From positions 81,208,053-81,272,052 of the forward strand of contig OY720344.1 in the NCBI GenBank assembly GCA_963082975.1: DNA of 64,000 bases, read 5' to 3'. The DNA is from Labia minor. Its lineage: Eukaryota; Arthropoda; Insecta; Dermaptera; Spongiphoridae. How positions within the stretch are numbered: the stretch's first letter is position 1; each line of letters begins with the position of its first letter. The position numbers were made by a program, and so were the translations under genes. Positions 43,401 to 58,400 of the stretch are shown piece by piece. Under the pieces are notes generated by a model. It saw only the letters and a program-made list of their open reading frames with translations. It was not told the origin of the DNA and searched no databases.

Positions 43401-46400
43401 AAAAGTAAAATGATCATATTTCCTAAACTATAAAAAAAAAATACAGAAAAATTTAAATGAAACAGTTTAGAGATTTTTATACAACAAATTTCATCTTTTT
43501 ATGAAAAATTTTGTCAGACTTTAAATAACCAAGATAAATTCGTTCTATAAAAGTATAATAGACATATTTTTTTAACTTTTGACTAGTGTGATTATATAAA
43601 TAAATAATAAATAGTTGAATAGTAATCTCTTATTATTATATAGATTATTAGTAAAAATAATGAAATTAATTCTTCTACAGGTAAAGATATTAATTATTTA
43701 ATAGGAATATTAAAATTTCTTAATTTAACGTTGTTACAGACTTGACAGATCAATGTCCTTACCGATCAACTCTCCAATGGATTGTTCACCAATGGACTCA
43801 TCGGACACTTCACCACTTCCACGAGCCTCTCCTATCCGACGACTTCATGACTTCACCCTTTGTAAGCAGAATTACAGTGCACGTCAAACCATGATCACGG
43901 AACCCCTTTTTTTATCACTTCACTTTTGCCTTTTGATTACGATTAGTTCATTCTATCATTATTTCAAAATATCCAGCTCACTTCTGTGCAGGTGAAAGTT
44001 GAAATCAGGTAAGTCTTGACTCGATCATTTAGGGAGTATTTGTTTTTCAATTTTCATTCCATTTTTCATTTCTTTTTTTATTTATTTGAATGAATTTTTC
44101 GGACCATATACATATACACTCTCACACTCATAATGTTAAAAAGTATATATACTTATAGTGTATATGTATATGAAATCGTTTTGGAATGAGTTCTCTTAGT
44201 TTCAGCTAAAATACAGTTTCTTCTACTTTTACTATTTTCTATTATTTAATTATTCAATTTTATTTAAACTTCGATTAATATATTAAATCGATTCCATTAT
44301 ATAATTTATTATTATATTAATATAGTTAGAATATTATTATTTTTTTAGAATGATTTTTTATTTTAGAAGGATAAGAAATTGGTAGAATTGATTTTAGTAT
44401 TTTTTTTTTTTGTTAGGTCTAAATATTTTGATTAATAATTTTTCTCTAATTACATAGAAGGATAAAATTTAATAAATATTTATATTGTTTGTTATATTTT
44501 TATTAAATATATTAGTAAGCATGTTTTTCATTTCTTACAAGAAAAATAACTTTTCTGATGGTCATCCAATCCAATATTTTCTTTCATATTGATTCTGGTT
44601 TTCAATTTTGTATGTAGAAAATATAATCATCAGGTTTTTTACTGTACTTGAGAGTTACTAAAACCTTTATAGATCTATTCTAAGATAGAGGGGGTATTAG
44701 TTTAATTAAAAAATTAGTTTAATTATAAACTTTATCAGAAAGTTTTGTAATTAAAATTTATAAAATCCATATAAAATATTTATTATTTTTTGTTTCATTT
44801 TGATGATTTCTAGTTCGTGTCTTTTAATTCGAACAAGTCAATGCATTAATATCTGCATCGTATATATCCCTCAAAGGCGCCATTCTAAATGGGCAAGTAT
44901 TCAAACATATACTGTATTAAAGGGCCGTAGAGTAATATTTTATAATAAGCACCCTCCGACTCGTCATATATTTTTTATAATAATAAAAAAGTTTTTTGTA
45001 AATAAATTTTTAATAAAATGTATTACAGAATCAAATAACTCATATATAAATAAAAAAACTTTATATATATATGTATATATATATAATATAAAATGTATAT
45101 GAAAAATCGCAATAAACTAATTAATTATATAAATATATATAAAACAATTTAAACATTTTAACTTTTTAAATAAATAAATAAACGATATTATAATTTCACT
45201 CTTTACAGTACTGTATTTTAATAGTAAATGCCTTTCAGCGTTTTTATTGTTCAGTGACTGGTGTAAGGGCACCGCTTACCCCAGCCACATTACGGATCTG
45301 TTGTAATACATAAATATTAGTCATTTTAAAGATTGTTATTATTATTAGCCTTTATTGGTACTTTAATTTATTTACATTATACCTTTTATATTTACATTGT
45401 TATTATATGAGCTACTCAGAAGCCAAACCGATTAACTCTATAATATATAAACAAACTGAGAAAATGAAGCCCAAAGTTCACAGCATGTAGAAAATTCAGA
45501 GTTATTGATTACAGAAAAATGTATATTGCATTGCAATATTAAGATTATCAATTTCACTTTATATGTTGCAGATTACATTACATTACATCACTAGAAAAAT
45601 TTTAAAAATTGGAGTTAATTGGTTTGGCTTCTGAGTGGCTCATATAGATTATTTACAATTAAATATACACATTATTATTATGATGGAACCAGGCCTCTTA
45701 AGGTATAGGTCTCTCCCAATTTAAAGATTGTGTACTACAAATAATTCAAAATAAATTCAAGTTATTTTTGTCAAAGTAAATAACAGTGGATAGCGGATGA
45801 ACCAATCAGATATCGATTTAACGGGCATATATCTAAACCGGTCTTATTACTAATGTTATTATTATTATTATCATCTTAAAATTAATAAATTAACATATAT
45901 TATTATATATAAATTAAGTTATTAAAATTATAGAAGTCAGTAAAACAATATGAATAGTTATGATAATTCATGTCAAAGTAGAAGAAATGGCTGAAGGTGG
46001 AGGTGATTTCCTTATAGAATGGCTTTCATTAGAATTTGTTTGTCGACAGTGTCACATGAGAGCTGAACTGTCGACAGCCACACAAAAACTTCACTTAAAC
46101 ACCTGCGACATCAGGGGCTTTAAGTCCTTTAGTAATTCCTTTAATGCGTTCTCTCTCTCTCTTTACCTATCCCTCTTCTCCTCAATTCCTTCCTTCATCT
46201 ACATTTAAAAAAAAAACTAACGAAAATCAGAATGAAGCTAATAACTATTCATGAATCATAATATCGATTTTCATAATACATAATTACATGATAATGTAAT
46301 GAAGTTTATTGAAATAACCATAAGCTTTCGTTTATACAGTTTTTTTATTTTTTAAATCGAAAACTAAAATACAAAATAAATTAAAAATTTTTTATAATAA

Positions 46401-49400
46401 CATAAATTCGTACGTAAACTCTCTTTAGTTTTAAATAAAATATTTGCTTAATTTCTGTAGTTGAGAGAACTTTTGAACTACTGAAATGTGTTAAAATTGA
46501 GATGATATGTGTGTTAAATGTTTATATTTATTTTAATTTTAATTTTATTTTATTCATTATCTTCCAAACACATCACTATTCTCTAAATTTATTTTTAAAA
46601 TGTTAGTTTTCCGTTATTTAAATAATATACAATTTTTATTTATCCACACATATCTTCCCACCTCTAAAAAAATATTATTTTAAGATCGAGATTGTGTGAA
46701 TGGAAATGCAGTTTTGGTTTATAAAATTTAAATTAACTTCAAATTTGAGAAATTATAAGATAATTCTAGTTTAAAATAATTTTTTCGAATTGTCAAGCAT
46801 TAATGATAATTAATAATAGAAGTAGAAATTGACTATAGACCAATAAACTTCTGAATCGCACAAGCAGACGAGATTCCTGCCATACCCTTGACTCGATAGT
46901 TAATTTGCATTATGGGCCGATCGGTCAAGTCTGTAGTTATTTCAACTTTCACCAATTTTGCACCATATTTTTTGAAAGCATGAATTGACTAGCTCTTCAA
47001 TCTCTTTTTGCCTCTTTCTCTGGTTCTCTTGACTATCTTTTTCGGGCTGGTCTCCTCCATTTGGTCACGTGATGTCGAGTGCAGGTGTTGCAGCTTCACT
47101 TGGCTCTTGTACTTCAGGTGAGAGCGGCTGTAGTCCGCCCCCAGCCCCGGAAGACATCCGTTCCTCCAGCGCAGCCTCCGACGACCCTGAGGCCGCCTCC
47201 AAGGTTCCTTCGCAGCCCGTAGGTCAGTCCCATCTCTCAACAGGCAGTGGCCCTCTCAAAACAACACCATAAACCCATTAAATCTACAAATCCTTTAAGC
47301 TTTTACATCTACCGACATTAGCGAAAAAACTTAACCAAAAAAAAACAATTAGAACAGAAGTCAATTGATTAACAAAAATATACCAATTAAATAATATACA
47401 AAAATATATTAACTCTTCGAGTTTTTTATACAAGAATTATTAAAATTAAAAATTAAATTGTCAAGAAAAAAGGATGAATTTAATTCCTTTCATAAAGATA
47501 ATATATCAAAATGTATAATAATGGGAGTTATTATTAATTATTATTTAACATTTCTTCTGTTCTTTTTTTTGTCTGTTTTGCATTTTTCAATTAAGCATAA
47601 AATTTTTACTTCATTTTTTTTAAATTTGAAGGAATATACAATGAAAGTTTGTAAGTGACTATGACTTTGAGCATGGGAAAAAATTTAATATAACACTGCT
47701 TTTGTCAACAAGCATCTATTATATTAATCATTGGATTTGTTTTGTCAGCCATTGAAATCAAACAACAAAACGAAAAGGGAGAAAAATAGTTGCAAAGTGC
47801 AAAATCTAGAAAATATCCTTAAATGTCAATATACTTGATAATCACATAAAATTCATCTTTTTTTCTATATTCTGTGAAATTCGCGAGGTTATCAGCTTTC
47901 AATGACTGTCAAACACAAACTAAATGGCTCATCTTCCTCAAAATTTGTCATTAATCTATTAATAGTTAATCTATTACCAGGGTTTCATTAAAGTTTCTAT
48001 ACTGATATTAAAAGTCATTTACTTATCAAACTGTCCTATTATCTACTTGTAATTCCTCTTAAAAATTCCTTTTCTCGAACCCCTCACTTGAATATTTCTG
48101 ATTTTTCTTCAAATACCTGAAAAAACGACATTATAGTACGTGTCTGTTTGATATAAATTATAATCCCCTTTAAAACCTCCTTAATTCAGGTAAGCCCTTT
48201 TTTAAATATTTTCCCTTGTAAGTATTTTTTTTTACATCTGCTTGGAATGATTTTTTTCTGCTCGAAATTTGAAAATATTAATTCTTCTCTTTTTAGAATT
48301 ATTGAATAATATAATTTTATAATTATTATTTATTTATTTTTATATTTAAATTTAATATCTTTTTTTATTTTTAATCTATAGTAGCATATTGTTAAATAAT
48401 AATTAAATTTTATGTTTGAATTATATAATTGCTTTTCATAACTAATTTTAAAAGATAATAAATTTTAATACTTTTCATATAACTTTAAAGTAAGTAGATG
48501 TTTAACAATAAAAATGAAAATATTTTTCATTTTTTTTTAATTTTCCCAACATTTTCTTTTTCTTTCTCTTATCTGTTATCTTTTTTTAATTAATTTAAAA
48601 TATTATCTGTTTGTAATTATAATTTTTGATGTATTTGTGTTGAAGTAAATTTAATTTTTTAATGTTGTTGATTATGTCTAATATTCAGTTTGTACTATTT
48701 ACAGGGGAACAAGATGTACGTGTACTTACACTTGCTGAACAGATTATTGCTGCAATACCTGAACGGATTAAAGTAATTTATTTATATAATTTACATATCT
48801 TTAATACTTTTATTGAATTGTTCTAATTGTTCAATTGTTTTAGAATGAAAGTTCTGCTGATGAATGTATGATGAGCCAAGATGGAAGTCCTCAACCATCG
48901 GAAGAACCTTTGAATGATGTTTTAATTGATCCGTTGATGTCGATTGATGATGCCACAACAGCATTTGAGCAATCCGAATTTAATTTTGAATTTAGTGACC
49001 ATAACTACAGGTGGGTATATTTAAATGCTTTGTTTGATTTGTATAATTATAATAATGGTATCCTTCATTAATTAATTTTATATTCGTTGTGCAGATATTA
49101 TGATGTAGCGACTCCGAGTTCCTCTCTCAGTCCTGCCTCTTCGAGTTGCCTTCAATCACCGAGTTCCTTTACATTGGATAGTCCCTCACCACCGCCCACA
49201 ACAGCCGACTTCTGTGAATTCTTCCAAGCATCAAGTAGCAGTCTTTTCGAGAAAGATTTTAGCAATTTAACATTGTCAGGTATTTACATAGAAATATTTA
49301 TTTTAAAATATCTCTTTTTTCATTGTAGTTTAGCTTATAAATTAATTATTGTTTAGTAGCTGGCCAATGCGAAAATTTCGCATAGATATAGTAATGAATA

Positions 49401-52400
49401 AACGAAAATAGTCAAATTATTTCAAATCATTTTTAATTAAAAATATCAAGCAAAGATACAAAAAAAAAGATAAGTGAAGCAAGTTTAAATTATTATTTAA
49501 CATATTAATTTGTTAAAAGTCTGTATGCGAAAGCTTTTATTTCATTTTAATTCAATCAGTATATTAACATATTCATATTCACGACGGGGTTCAGTGTATA
49601 TAACTCCTTTGTTGATCACTTTTGAATAGCATATCGTCTTTTTTCTGACTTTTAAATTGTTTATATACCATATTTATAATGACAACAAATTCTTTTATTG
49701 TATGAAAATTTCTGTATAGATGTCCTCAGAAAAATGAACTTGGTTTAATAAACCAATGTTTAATTTATATCATCATAGGACATCTTAAGTAGTTCAATTT
49801 TTACTACTACTTTTAGTGATATTTGCAACGAAAACAAAGTAACAAAATATGTCAAGAAGAAAATAGCAATTCAATATCAACAACAAAAATATACAAACTT
49901 ATTTTACTTTCTTTTCCGAGATAACCATCGTGCCCTTCTTTCTTTAGCCAATCGACGTTTTCTCTCATTTGGATCTTAGTTTTCACTCAAATTTGCAAAT
50001 TGCACAATTTTTCAAAATATAAATTAAATATAAAAAATATTACTTACTTTCTTTTAGAAAATATTAATCAATTAGGAGAAATATTCAATTTAATTTAATT
50101 TAATTTTACTTTTAATATTATAAAATATTAGAACTTAAAATAAAAATGTAAATTTTATAAACATTCTTGTTATGGAAATTTCTAGAATTATTAATTTTAT
50201 ATTGAGAGTTAACTTCTTAACTGAGCCACTAGAGGCGCCACATGGGTTGGATCGGTTTTTTGCCCATAAAACGGTATAAAAGTTGATGCTCTCGAACTCC
50301 ATCTAGTTGCAAAATTCAATAAAGAAAGCATTCTGGAAATCTATTAATAATTTCAATCAACCATTTTCATATGTTTGAATAATATATTCAAAAAGCTATA
50401 ATTTTCTTCCAAAGTGTATTATTACAATAAAATAAGAATAATGTATTAATCAAAATTTGTATTTAAATAAAAATATTTTATTAGGTTCTAATCGAAATAA
50501 TTATAATTTAATAAATTAAGTATTCATATATATATATATATATATAAATGAACTTATTTTAGATCGTGAACAACGTGAATTATACGAAGCGGCTAAAATT
50601 ATCCAAAAAGCATATCGATCATATAAAGGTCGTAAAAAATTGGAAGAACAAGACAAAGAGAAGGCAGCAGCAATTCTTATACAAAACTATTATCGAAGAT
50701 ATAAACAGGTAAACCATTTTTACTAAAAAAAAATATAATTTTCGAAAATCGATGCCTGTAAGTGTGCTTGTGATAAAAACTATAAATTCTATAATAATTA
50801 AACTTTATATTTAACTAAAATGCGAAAGAAACTTTTTAGTAAAATTATCTTACTGGTATTTTAGTTTTTTTTTCTTTTTTTCTCAATAACAGTTTTAATT
50901 AAATCTTTTTGATTCAGCTTTATTTAATTTTATTTGTATAAATTTGTTTTTTATCTAATATTATAAATGAAAATAGTGTGATGCACTCGCATCAATTGAT
51001 TAATTAAAATAAGATAATATAATCAATGAATTTATTAATTTTCAGTATGCATATTTTAAACAAATGACCCGAGCTGCAATGGTAATCCAGAATGGTTTTC
51101 GTTCCTACTGCGAGCACAAACGATTCAAGAAGAGCCAGGAGGCAGCCGTCTGCATCCAGAACTATTACCGCAGTTACAAGGAGCAGGGGGGTCGGGGGAG
51201 CAGAGAGGGCACCCCAACAGCCCTCAAGTAAGTCGTCTCAAGTCGCGCTCTCGGACACCCCTCACTCTGTTTCTACTCTCTATCTATCTCCTCCCAGTCA
51301 CTTATATTAGAATAAAACACAAATTAGGTACAAAATTTAGAAACAAATGAAGTAGCTTTAAAATTCTTAAATTTGAAAAACATTATCAAACAACTTATTT
51401 AAAAATAAATAAAATTTTCACACAATAATTGAAAATTTTAAAATTGAAGATATTTCATTTGTTAATACTTGAGTCAAATTGAAAACATACCAAAATGATA
51501 TATTTTATTGTTTACATGTGATAAAATAATATATTTAAATAGAGGTAATATTTTATTCTTGTAATACTGATATATGAGGAATTGCATGACCTCTATGCAT
51601 CTCCAGACATAGATAGGGTTATAAAATCGATACTTCACACGTGACTAGAATGGGAGAGGAAAGAATATATGTTTGATAGTTTTTTACATGATTAAAAATT
51701 GAATAAAACTGCTATATATAGAATTTCAGCTTGATTGAATCGCTGAAAGTACCAGAATTAATTTTTTATCACGCGCCAACATGTGACGTGGTGCCATCAA
51801 CAAAGAGTCAAGCATGGTTTAATAAATATTATTTATTAATTTTAATTTATAATTTATAATTAATTAAATTTAATTTAAATATAATATATGTTATTTAATC
51901 CAATTCAAATTGCGAGTTAGTCGAGTGGAGACACTCCAGCTTATTTTTATCTCTGCTCTTTATTTTTATAATATTGATCAATTTACTTTTCTGTAAATAT
52001 TTTCAGGAACAATATAAGGGTCCAAATAGGGTCTATGCACCTGTAAATATCTAAATATCTACTAATTTTTCATAGTATCAAAGTGGGAAACTACTAGCGC
52101 AAAAAAATTTTTTTTTTAAATTTTCTTACTCATAAACTTTTTGAAAATAAAGTTATCTGTTAATTGTTCTTTTGGTTATTTGACTATCGATATACTTTAT
52201 CATCCAGCACATACCCTGATAAACAACATAGCTAGCGTTTAGTAATGGATAAAAACCGCTTAAGTGGCTATATACTGGATCTTTTACCTTACTTAGATTA
52301 TTCTTGAATTAATATTGATTTAAAAAGTTTTATCAACTAGACAATTAATTTTGAAAGCAAACCAAATAATAACATTTGAATTTGTTTATTTCATAGAAAT

Positions 52401-55400
52401 TTTAATAAATTAATCTATATATATAAAGGAGACTGTTTGTATGTATGTATGTATGTAATTCGTTTACTTTTTTGCTGTCATAGTTTAATATGTTAAAATG
52501 TAAGTTATTTACATTTTAACATAAAATAGAAAATATATTATTTAAGGATTAAAGAATAAAAATAGAAAGTAAATTAGTGAATATTTTAAAAATTAGACAA
52601 TTTGTGGAAATTGAAATAACTAAGAAATGAGAGGTGGAGGGGATGAGGAGAGAGGTGAGAGTGTGTGTGAGCGGGACAGAGAGAGATTTAAAGTTTATAT
52701 ATAGTTCTCCGTGTTGTTCATTCAAGAGCCAGGCGTGGCCCACTGACTGACGGACTCATTTTACACAATGTATATAACTAGCAATCAAAGAATTATTATA
52801 AATTTTAACTTTTTATTTTAAATTCTAATATTCAAATATCATTTCAATTAAATAATTTATTCTAAAAGTTCTCATTTTAATTAATTTAATAAAATATTTA
52901 AATCATATTTAACTTAAATTATTTTGTATTTATTCTTTCCATATTTGAATAGGTACTTCTTTTATTTTAAGGGAGGGAATTAACTATGATCTAAAAAAAT
53001 TAATAAATGAACTTAATAATAAAAAATCAAATAAATCCATTAATTTAAATTAATACTATTAATGAATGTATATATTGCTAATTTATCTTTAGTTTTATCA
53101 ATACTTTTATACCGTTAATTTTTATAAATTAATTTTTATAAATTGTCTCAAGTCTCTAACTTTGCATTTTCTCTAATTTTATTATAATTAAAAATATTCA
53201 ATAAAAATCAAACAATGAAATTAAAATATCGAAATGAAATGATCAAGAAATATTATACTCTATTATAACATATACAATACTTATAAACTATAGGCGGAGG
53301 AAATATTAGGAGATATCATTGCGGGTTCATGCCAAATCGATCAACATTAATTAAGATATTTTCATTATGACAGATATTAAAAAAACCGCGAATTCAATAT
53401 CTCTGTTCACTAATTATTTGTAGACTTTAGTAAAACCTACGCATGACTCAATAGATCCGGATAAACTTTTTCAAATTTTGATCTTAAAATTTATCTTGAA
53501 GGTAGTAAAGAAAGAGTAAGATGTGGAAATCAATTGTAAAATATTAGGTGACCCAGACGACTTAAATATAATAGGAGATTCGGCAATTGCAATTACAGAT
53601 AGCGAGGAAAAATTAATCGAGGTAGGAAAAGAGATGAGGTTTGAAATTAATAATGATAAATAAATATATTTAGAAACAAACAGGAGCAGTATTAACATAC
53701 AAAATGTAGAATTTGAATATGTAGAAAAATTGAATGTAATCACGAAGGATAATAATATTTGAGAAGAATTGAAATCGAAGTTGCAATCGGAAAACGCCTG
53801 TTATCATGCAGTAAAGAGGCTTATCTCATCAAAATTATTATAAAAGGGAATGAAAATTAAAATATATAAAACAATTATTTTGTCTGTTGTATTATATGAG
53901 TGTTAGACATGGTCTATGATCTTTGGAGATGAGAGTGGATTCAGAGAATAGGATTCTCCCCAGCATTTATGGGCCAAAGAAAGATGAGTACATCAGGGAA
54001 TGACGTACGAGAGATGGAACAGAGGCTCAGGATAAGGACACTTGGAGAAATGTGGTTGTAGCTGCCAAGAACTTTCGAGTAGATAGATATAACATATTCA
54101 ATAATAATATATATAATTAATTTACTAAATAAATTAAAATATATTTTAAATAATCACACAATAAGAAATGAATGTTTTATGTTATACATTGTTTGAAACA
54201 AAATGGATGAAAACCTTTTACTACTTTCAACCAAATACTATGTACCACTCGGGGGTACAGGGGGCGGAGCCCCCGTCTAGATGTGAAGAGCGACGAAGGA
54301 GCTCTGAGCAGCTAGTATATATAATATATTAAAACAGATTATTGATTTTAAATCCTTCATATTTAGCCTATTATTTCTTTATTAATAAACTGGAGTGTCT
54401 CCACTCGTTTTTCTCGCAAATTTGAATGGATTCATTAACATATATTATATTTAAATTTAATTTAATTAATTATAAATTAAAATTAATAAATAATATTTAT
54501 TAAAACAGCATGTGTTTGGCTCGTTGTTGATGGCACCACGTCACGTGCTGGCTCGTGATTTGCAGTCAACGAGTTAAAAAATTAATTCCGGTACTTTCAG
54601 CGATTCAATCAAGCTGAAATTCTATATAGGGCAGTTTTATATAATTTTTAATTATGTGAAAAACTATCAATCTTTACGGTCAGTTTAGAGGAAAAAAATC
54701 AAAACGTGGTAGGTAATGACCCTCTTCCGGAAGAACTAAATTTCTCAAAAGTTGATAGAAAACTACGAATTTTGAATAATGCCCGTGTACCAAATTTCAT
54801 TATTCTAACTCAAATCGTTTTTGAGTAATCTTGACTATATACACACACACAGATTGACATTTTTCTTAACCTTAATGAAAATGACTCATGGACCTTCAAA
54901 ACGTATAAAAACATCAAAATCTCGACATCGAAAATTGATCGCAATTCTGTCTCTTGCGGGATAGTAAAAATATTTCGAATATTTATAAATAAATAAACTT
55001 AATTATACAATAACTAGAAATGAAATTTATAAATATAGATAATTTAATTAGAATCAAATTGGTAAAGTTTTCAATTGGCCAAGAACTCAATTCCTCGACC
55101 TCACTACCACTATTTCCTCGGATGTGTGTGCGAGAGCCGCTGCCAGCTGCTCCGCCCTGCCTGCTGCCTTGGTGGCTGTGTTGTGTGTAGTTCTTGATGT
55201 CCAGATATCAGCTTTGATGTTACCTCTAGAGAGTCCTCTTTGGCTCTTCACCATTTCGTATAGTATTGTATCTTATCTCTATCTTCTATTTTTAAATCCC
55301 CATATCATTGTTTCACTAAGCCAAGGTTCAATTTATAATTGAATTGAGCTCTGCGCTTTTGCATTAAATAGATTGCTTCACGGAAGAGATTTCCAAAAGA

Positions 55401-58400
55401 GAATTTCCACAGAATTGAATTTCTTTTTTACAAATCCCTTTCACTCTTATTATTTATTATTCCTTTATTGTGGTATCAAGTAGTATTTGGTTGTTTGTTG
55501 TTTGTTTCTGTATAACCTCAAGAAACAACAGGGACATCATAATTTTAAGGTAAGAGCAATCGTCTCAAAAAAAAAAAACATCGCCTGAATCGTTTTGTTG
55601 TCATGCATGTTGCTAGAAAAAATCAATACCTAGAACTTTGCTTATCGATCTTCACTAGACTTTGTTTTTACATTCTTCCTTATGTATTTTTTAATATAAA
55701 ATTATTTTTTATTAAATACAAATGAATTTTGTGAAACAGAATTTAATTTAATGAATAATTTTTAAATTTTTAATTAGAAAAATCTTATTTAAAAAAAGAA
55801 AGGGAAATAGTCATATTTATGCTCTATGTGTGAAATTTAAAAATAGAAATACTTAAATTATGCAATTAGTTTCCAAAAAATTTTATTATTTTTCAATATT
55901 ATTATAAGAAATTGCCATTTTTATGAATATTATAAATATATATATATTCTTTTAGTAAACTTGTAATTTAATAATAAATTTGTTTAATAAAATGCTTTAC
56001 TTATTAATTTCATTGCAAATTTAAAATTGCATTTTTATTGTAACGTGAGCTCTGACAAATTTTTAATATATCAATTATAATCATCTAATTATGACTATAA
56101 TAATTTAATTTGAAATCTATAATTTTGAAATGTATTTAAAAAATATATTTATATATCCAATATTGAATTAATGGTTGTATATTTGTCAGCATATAACATC
56201 ATGTGATCTATTATGTTGGGGGGGGATCCGGGGGTCTCCCCCTGAAAAAATTTTGACAAAATAAATAATTTATTTATTCATAACGTTTAGACTATTTACG
56301 TAATTTAAAGATGTTTTTTTTTACTTTTGGGTTTTCAGTTACAAAACTAATCACTTTTAAATTTATTTTTTGCACAATGTTTGGGGGGCACATGCCCCCG
56401 GGCCCGACGCCTATGTTTGCAAGTAGCAAAATATTTAAAAAATTGAGTTAAGGAATTAAATCTTTCCAAATTCACTTTAAGAGTTAATAATTAATTTCAA
56501 ATAAAAGCGAAGGTGGATTAAAATGACCATAGATTGAGAAGTCAATAGAATTTTAAAAAAATAAATAATTTTTAGATATACGAGAATTTTAATTATTCTA
56601 AAATTCTAAAATTTTTCATTAAAATTAAAAAAAAAACTTCAATTGGAAATGCTTAAGACTTTTGAATTTTCCTCATTTCTAGTATCTAAATTCTAAATGT
56701 ATAAGAGCATAACATATGTTTGAAATATTATTTTATTGGTCTTTAGAGGGTTTTCAGCAATCTAATTTTTACAAAAAAAACTTACAATATTCAGAGTTTC
56801 AATTGGCAATATGAAAGACATTTATTTCCATTAGACCTCACGTTATAGTTGCTCTCATATTATAATTAAAACATTTTTTTTCTTTTAATTATTTGTTTTG
56901 ACGATTTCATCGAAAATTAGATTTGTTTCTATTTTTCTTCTTTTCTAATTCTTAATTTTTTCATTTTGAAAAGAGTTTCTATTATTTTATAAATTGACTA
57001 TATTTGATACTATCCATCTATTAAGAGCTAGTATATAAATATTTTCTTTTCTTAGTATATGCTATATACTCATTTCTTTGTAAAAATCTCATCATTTTCA
57101 TTAACAAAGAATAATTTTTCAGGAGAACCTATTCACAACGACGTCAACATCAGGCAGCCAGGAAAATTCAACAATTTATGAGGCAATCTAAAAACAAGTA
57201 AGTAGAAATAAATAGATTTTGAAGCTTATTTTTTTAATATTTAAAAATATAATCTCTGATACAGTGAAATAATTAAATTAAATTTAATTCAAATGAATTA
57301 GAAAAAATTTTGAAGTTTAATTTGTGCTTTTTATCCATCTATTATATAATATTATATTAATAATTAGTTGATAATTGAAATCATTTTCCAATCTTAATTG
57401 AATAATTGAGACAGCTCCAAACATAAATATGTTTTCTATTTATTTCTTTTTATTTATAAAAATAAATATCTTGTTTGTGCATTCATCAGTATATGGGATG
57501 TGAGCCCTACCAGCACGGTAAGTTTTTTATTTTTTAGAAATATTTATTAAAAATTAATTTTAAAAAAAACATCTATATATGATCCAAAAATAATAAGAAT
57601 ATAACACTTTGTAATAAAATGAAATTATGATATGAATATGGGAGTGTGTCATCACTACAAATTTCTAGGGATTTTTTAAATATTAAAATAAAATTATTGG
57701 AAAACGAGGATAGGGACTGGAGGGTTGTGGCTCAGAATAGGAATACTTGGAGGGGTGGGGTTGGTGCGACCAAGAACTTTCGAGTTCCGTAGAGCCACAG
57801 ATATATATATATATACTAGCTGATCAGAGCGCCTTCCAGGCGCTCTTCACACCTAGACGGGGGCTCCGCCCCCTGTACCCCCGCGTGATACATAGTATTT
57901 GGTTGAAAGTCTGTATGTAAAAGGTTTTCATCCATTTTGTTTCAATCAGTATAAGTAGATAAGACATATATTTGTTTTCTTAGAAAATATATATTTTAAT
58001 TTAATCAGTAAATTAATTATATATTATTATTGCATATGTTATATTTATCTAACTCTGTGTCTATACAGTTTTCGAAAGTTCTTAGCCGCAGCATCCACTT
58101 TTCTCTAAGAGTCCCTATCCTGAGCTACAACCAAATCCTGTCCCATCTCTCCCATGTCCCTTCCTTCATTGTCCACCCACCTTGATTTTTGGTCTTCCAC
58201 CGGATGTTTCCCAATATTTGCATGTGTGTCTGCATACATATCTACGTATATGATAACTGAATAATAATAATAATAATGTATTAAATGAATATAATTGAAA
58301 TTTTAGTTTTAATTGCACTTTTTTTTGGTTTTTATTTTTATTTATTTTTATTGGAATTATTACAAATAATAATAATAATAATAATAATATACCGTTTAAT

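Noticed and set aside
43992..44009. 17-nt mini-exon gtgcag|GTGAAAGTTGAAATCAG|gtaag
   Set aside because: Excellent splice signals, but joined to the exon ending 43861 it gives an immediate stop (C-E-S-stop).
44800..45102. 100-codon + strand frame MMISSSCLLIRTSQC
   Set aside because: Ends in TA-repeat sequence and has no splice phase match or motif.
46989..47240. 83-codon - strand frame opposite the Camta exon at 47085-47222
   Set aside because: Its first part is the antisense shadow of a GC-rich exon; only the downstream part was kept as a possible relic.
49920..49985. Basic - strand peptide DPNERKRRLAKERRARWLSR
   Set aside because: Short, unsupported by splice sites or neighbours; may be a transposon scrap but cannot be assigned.
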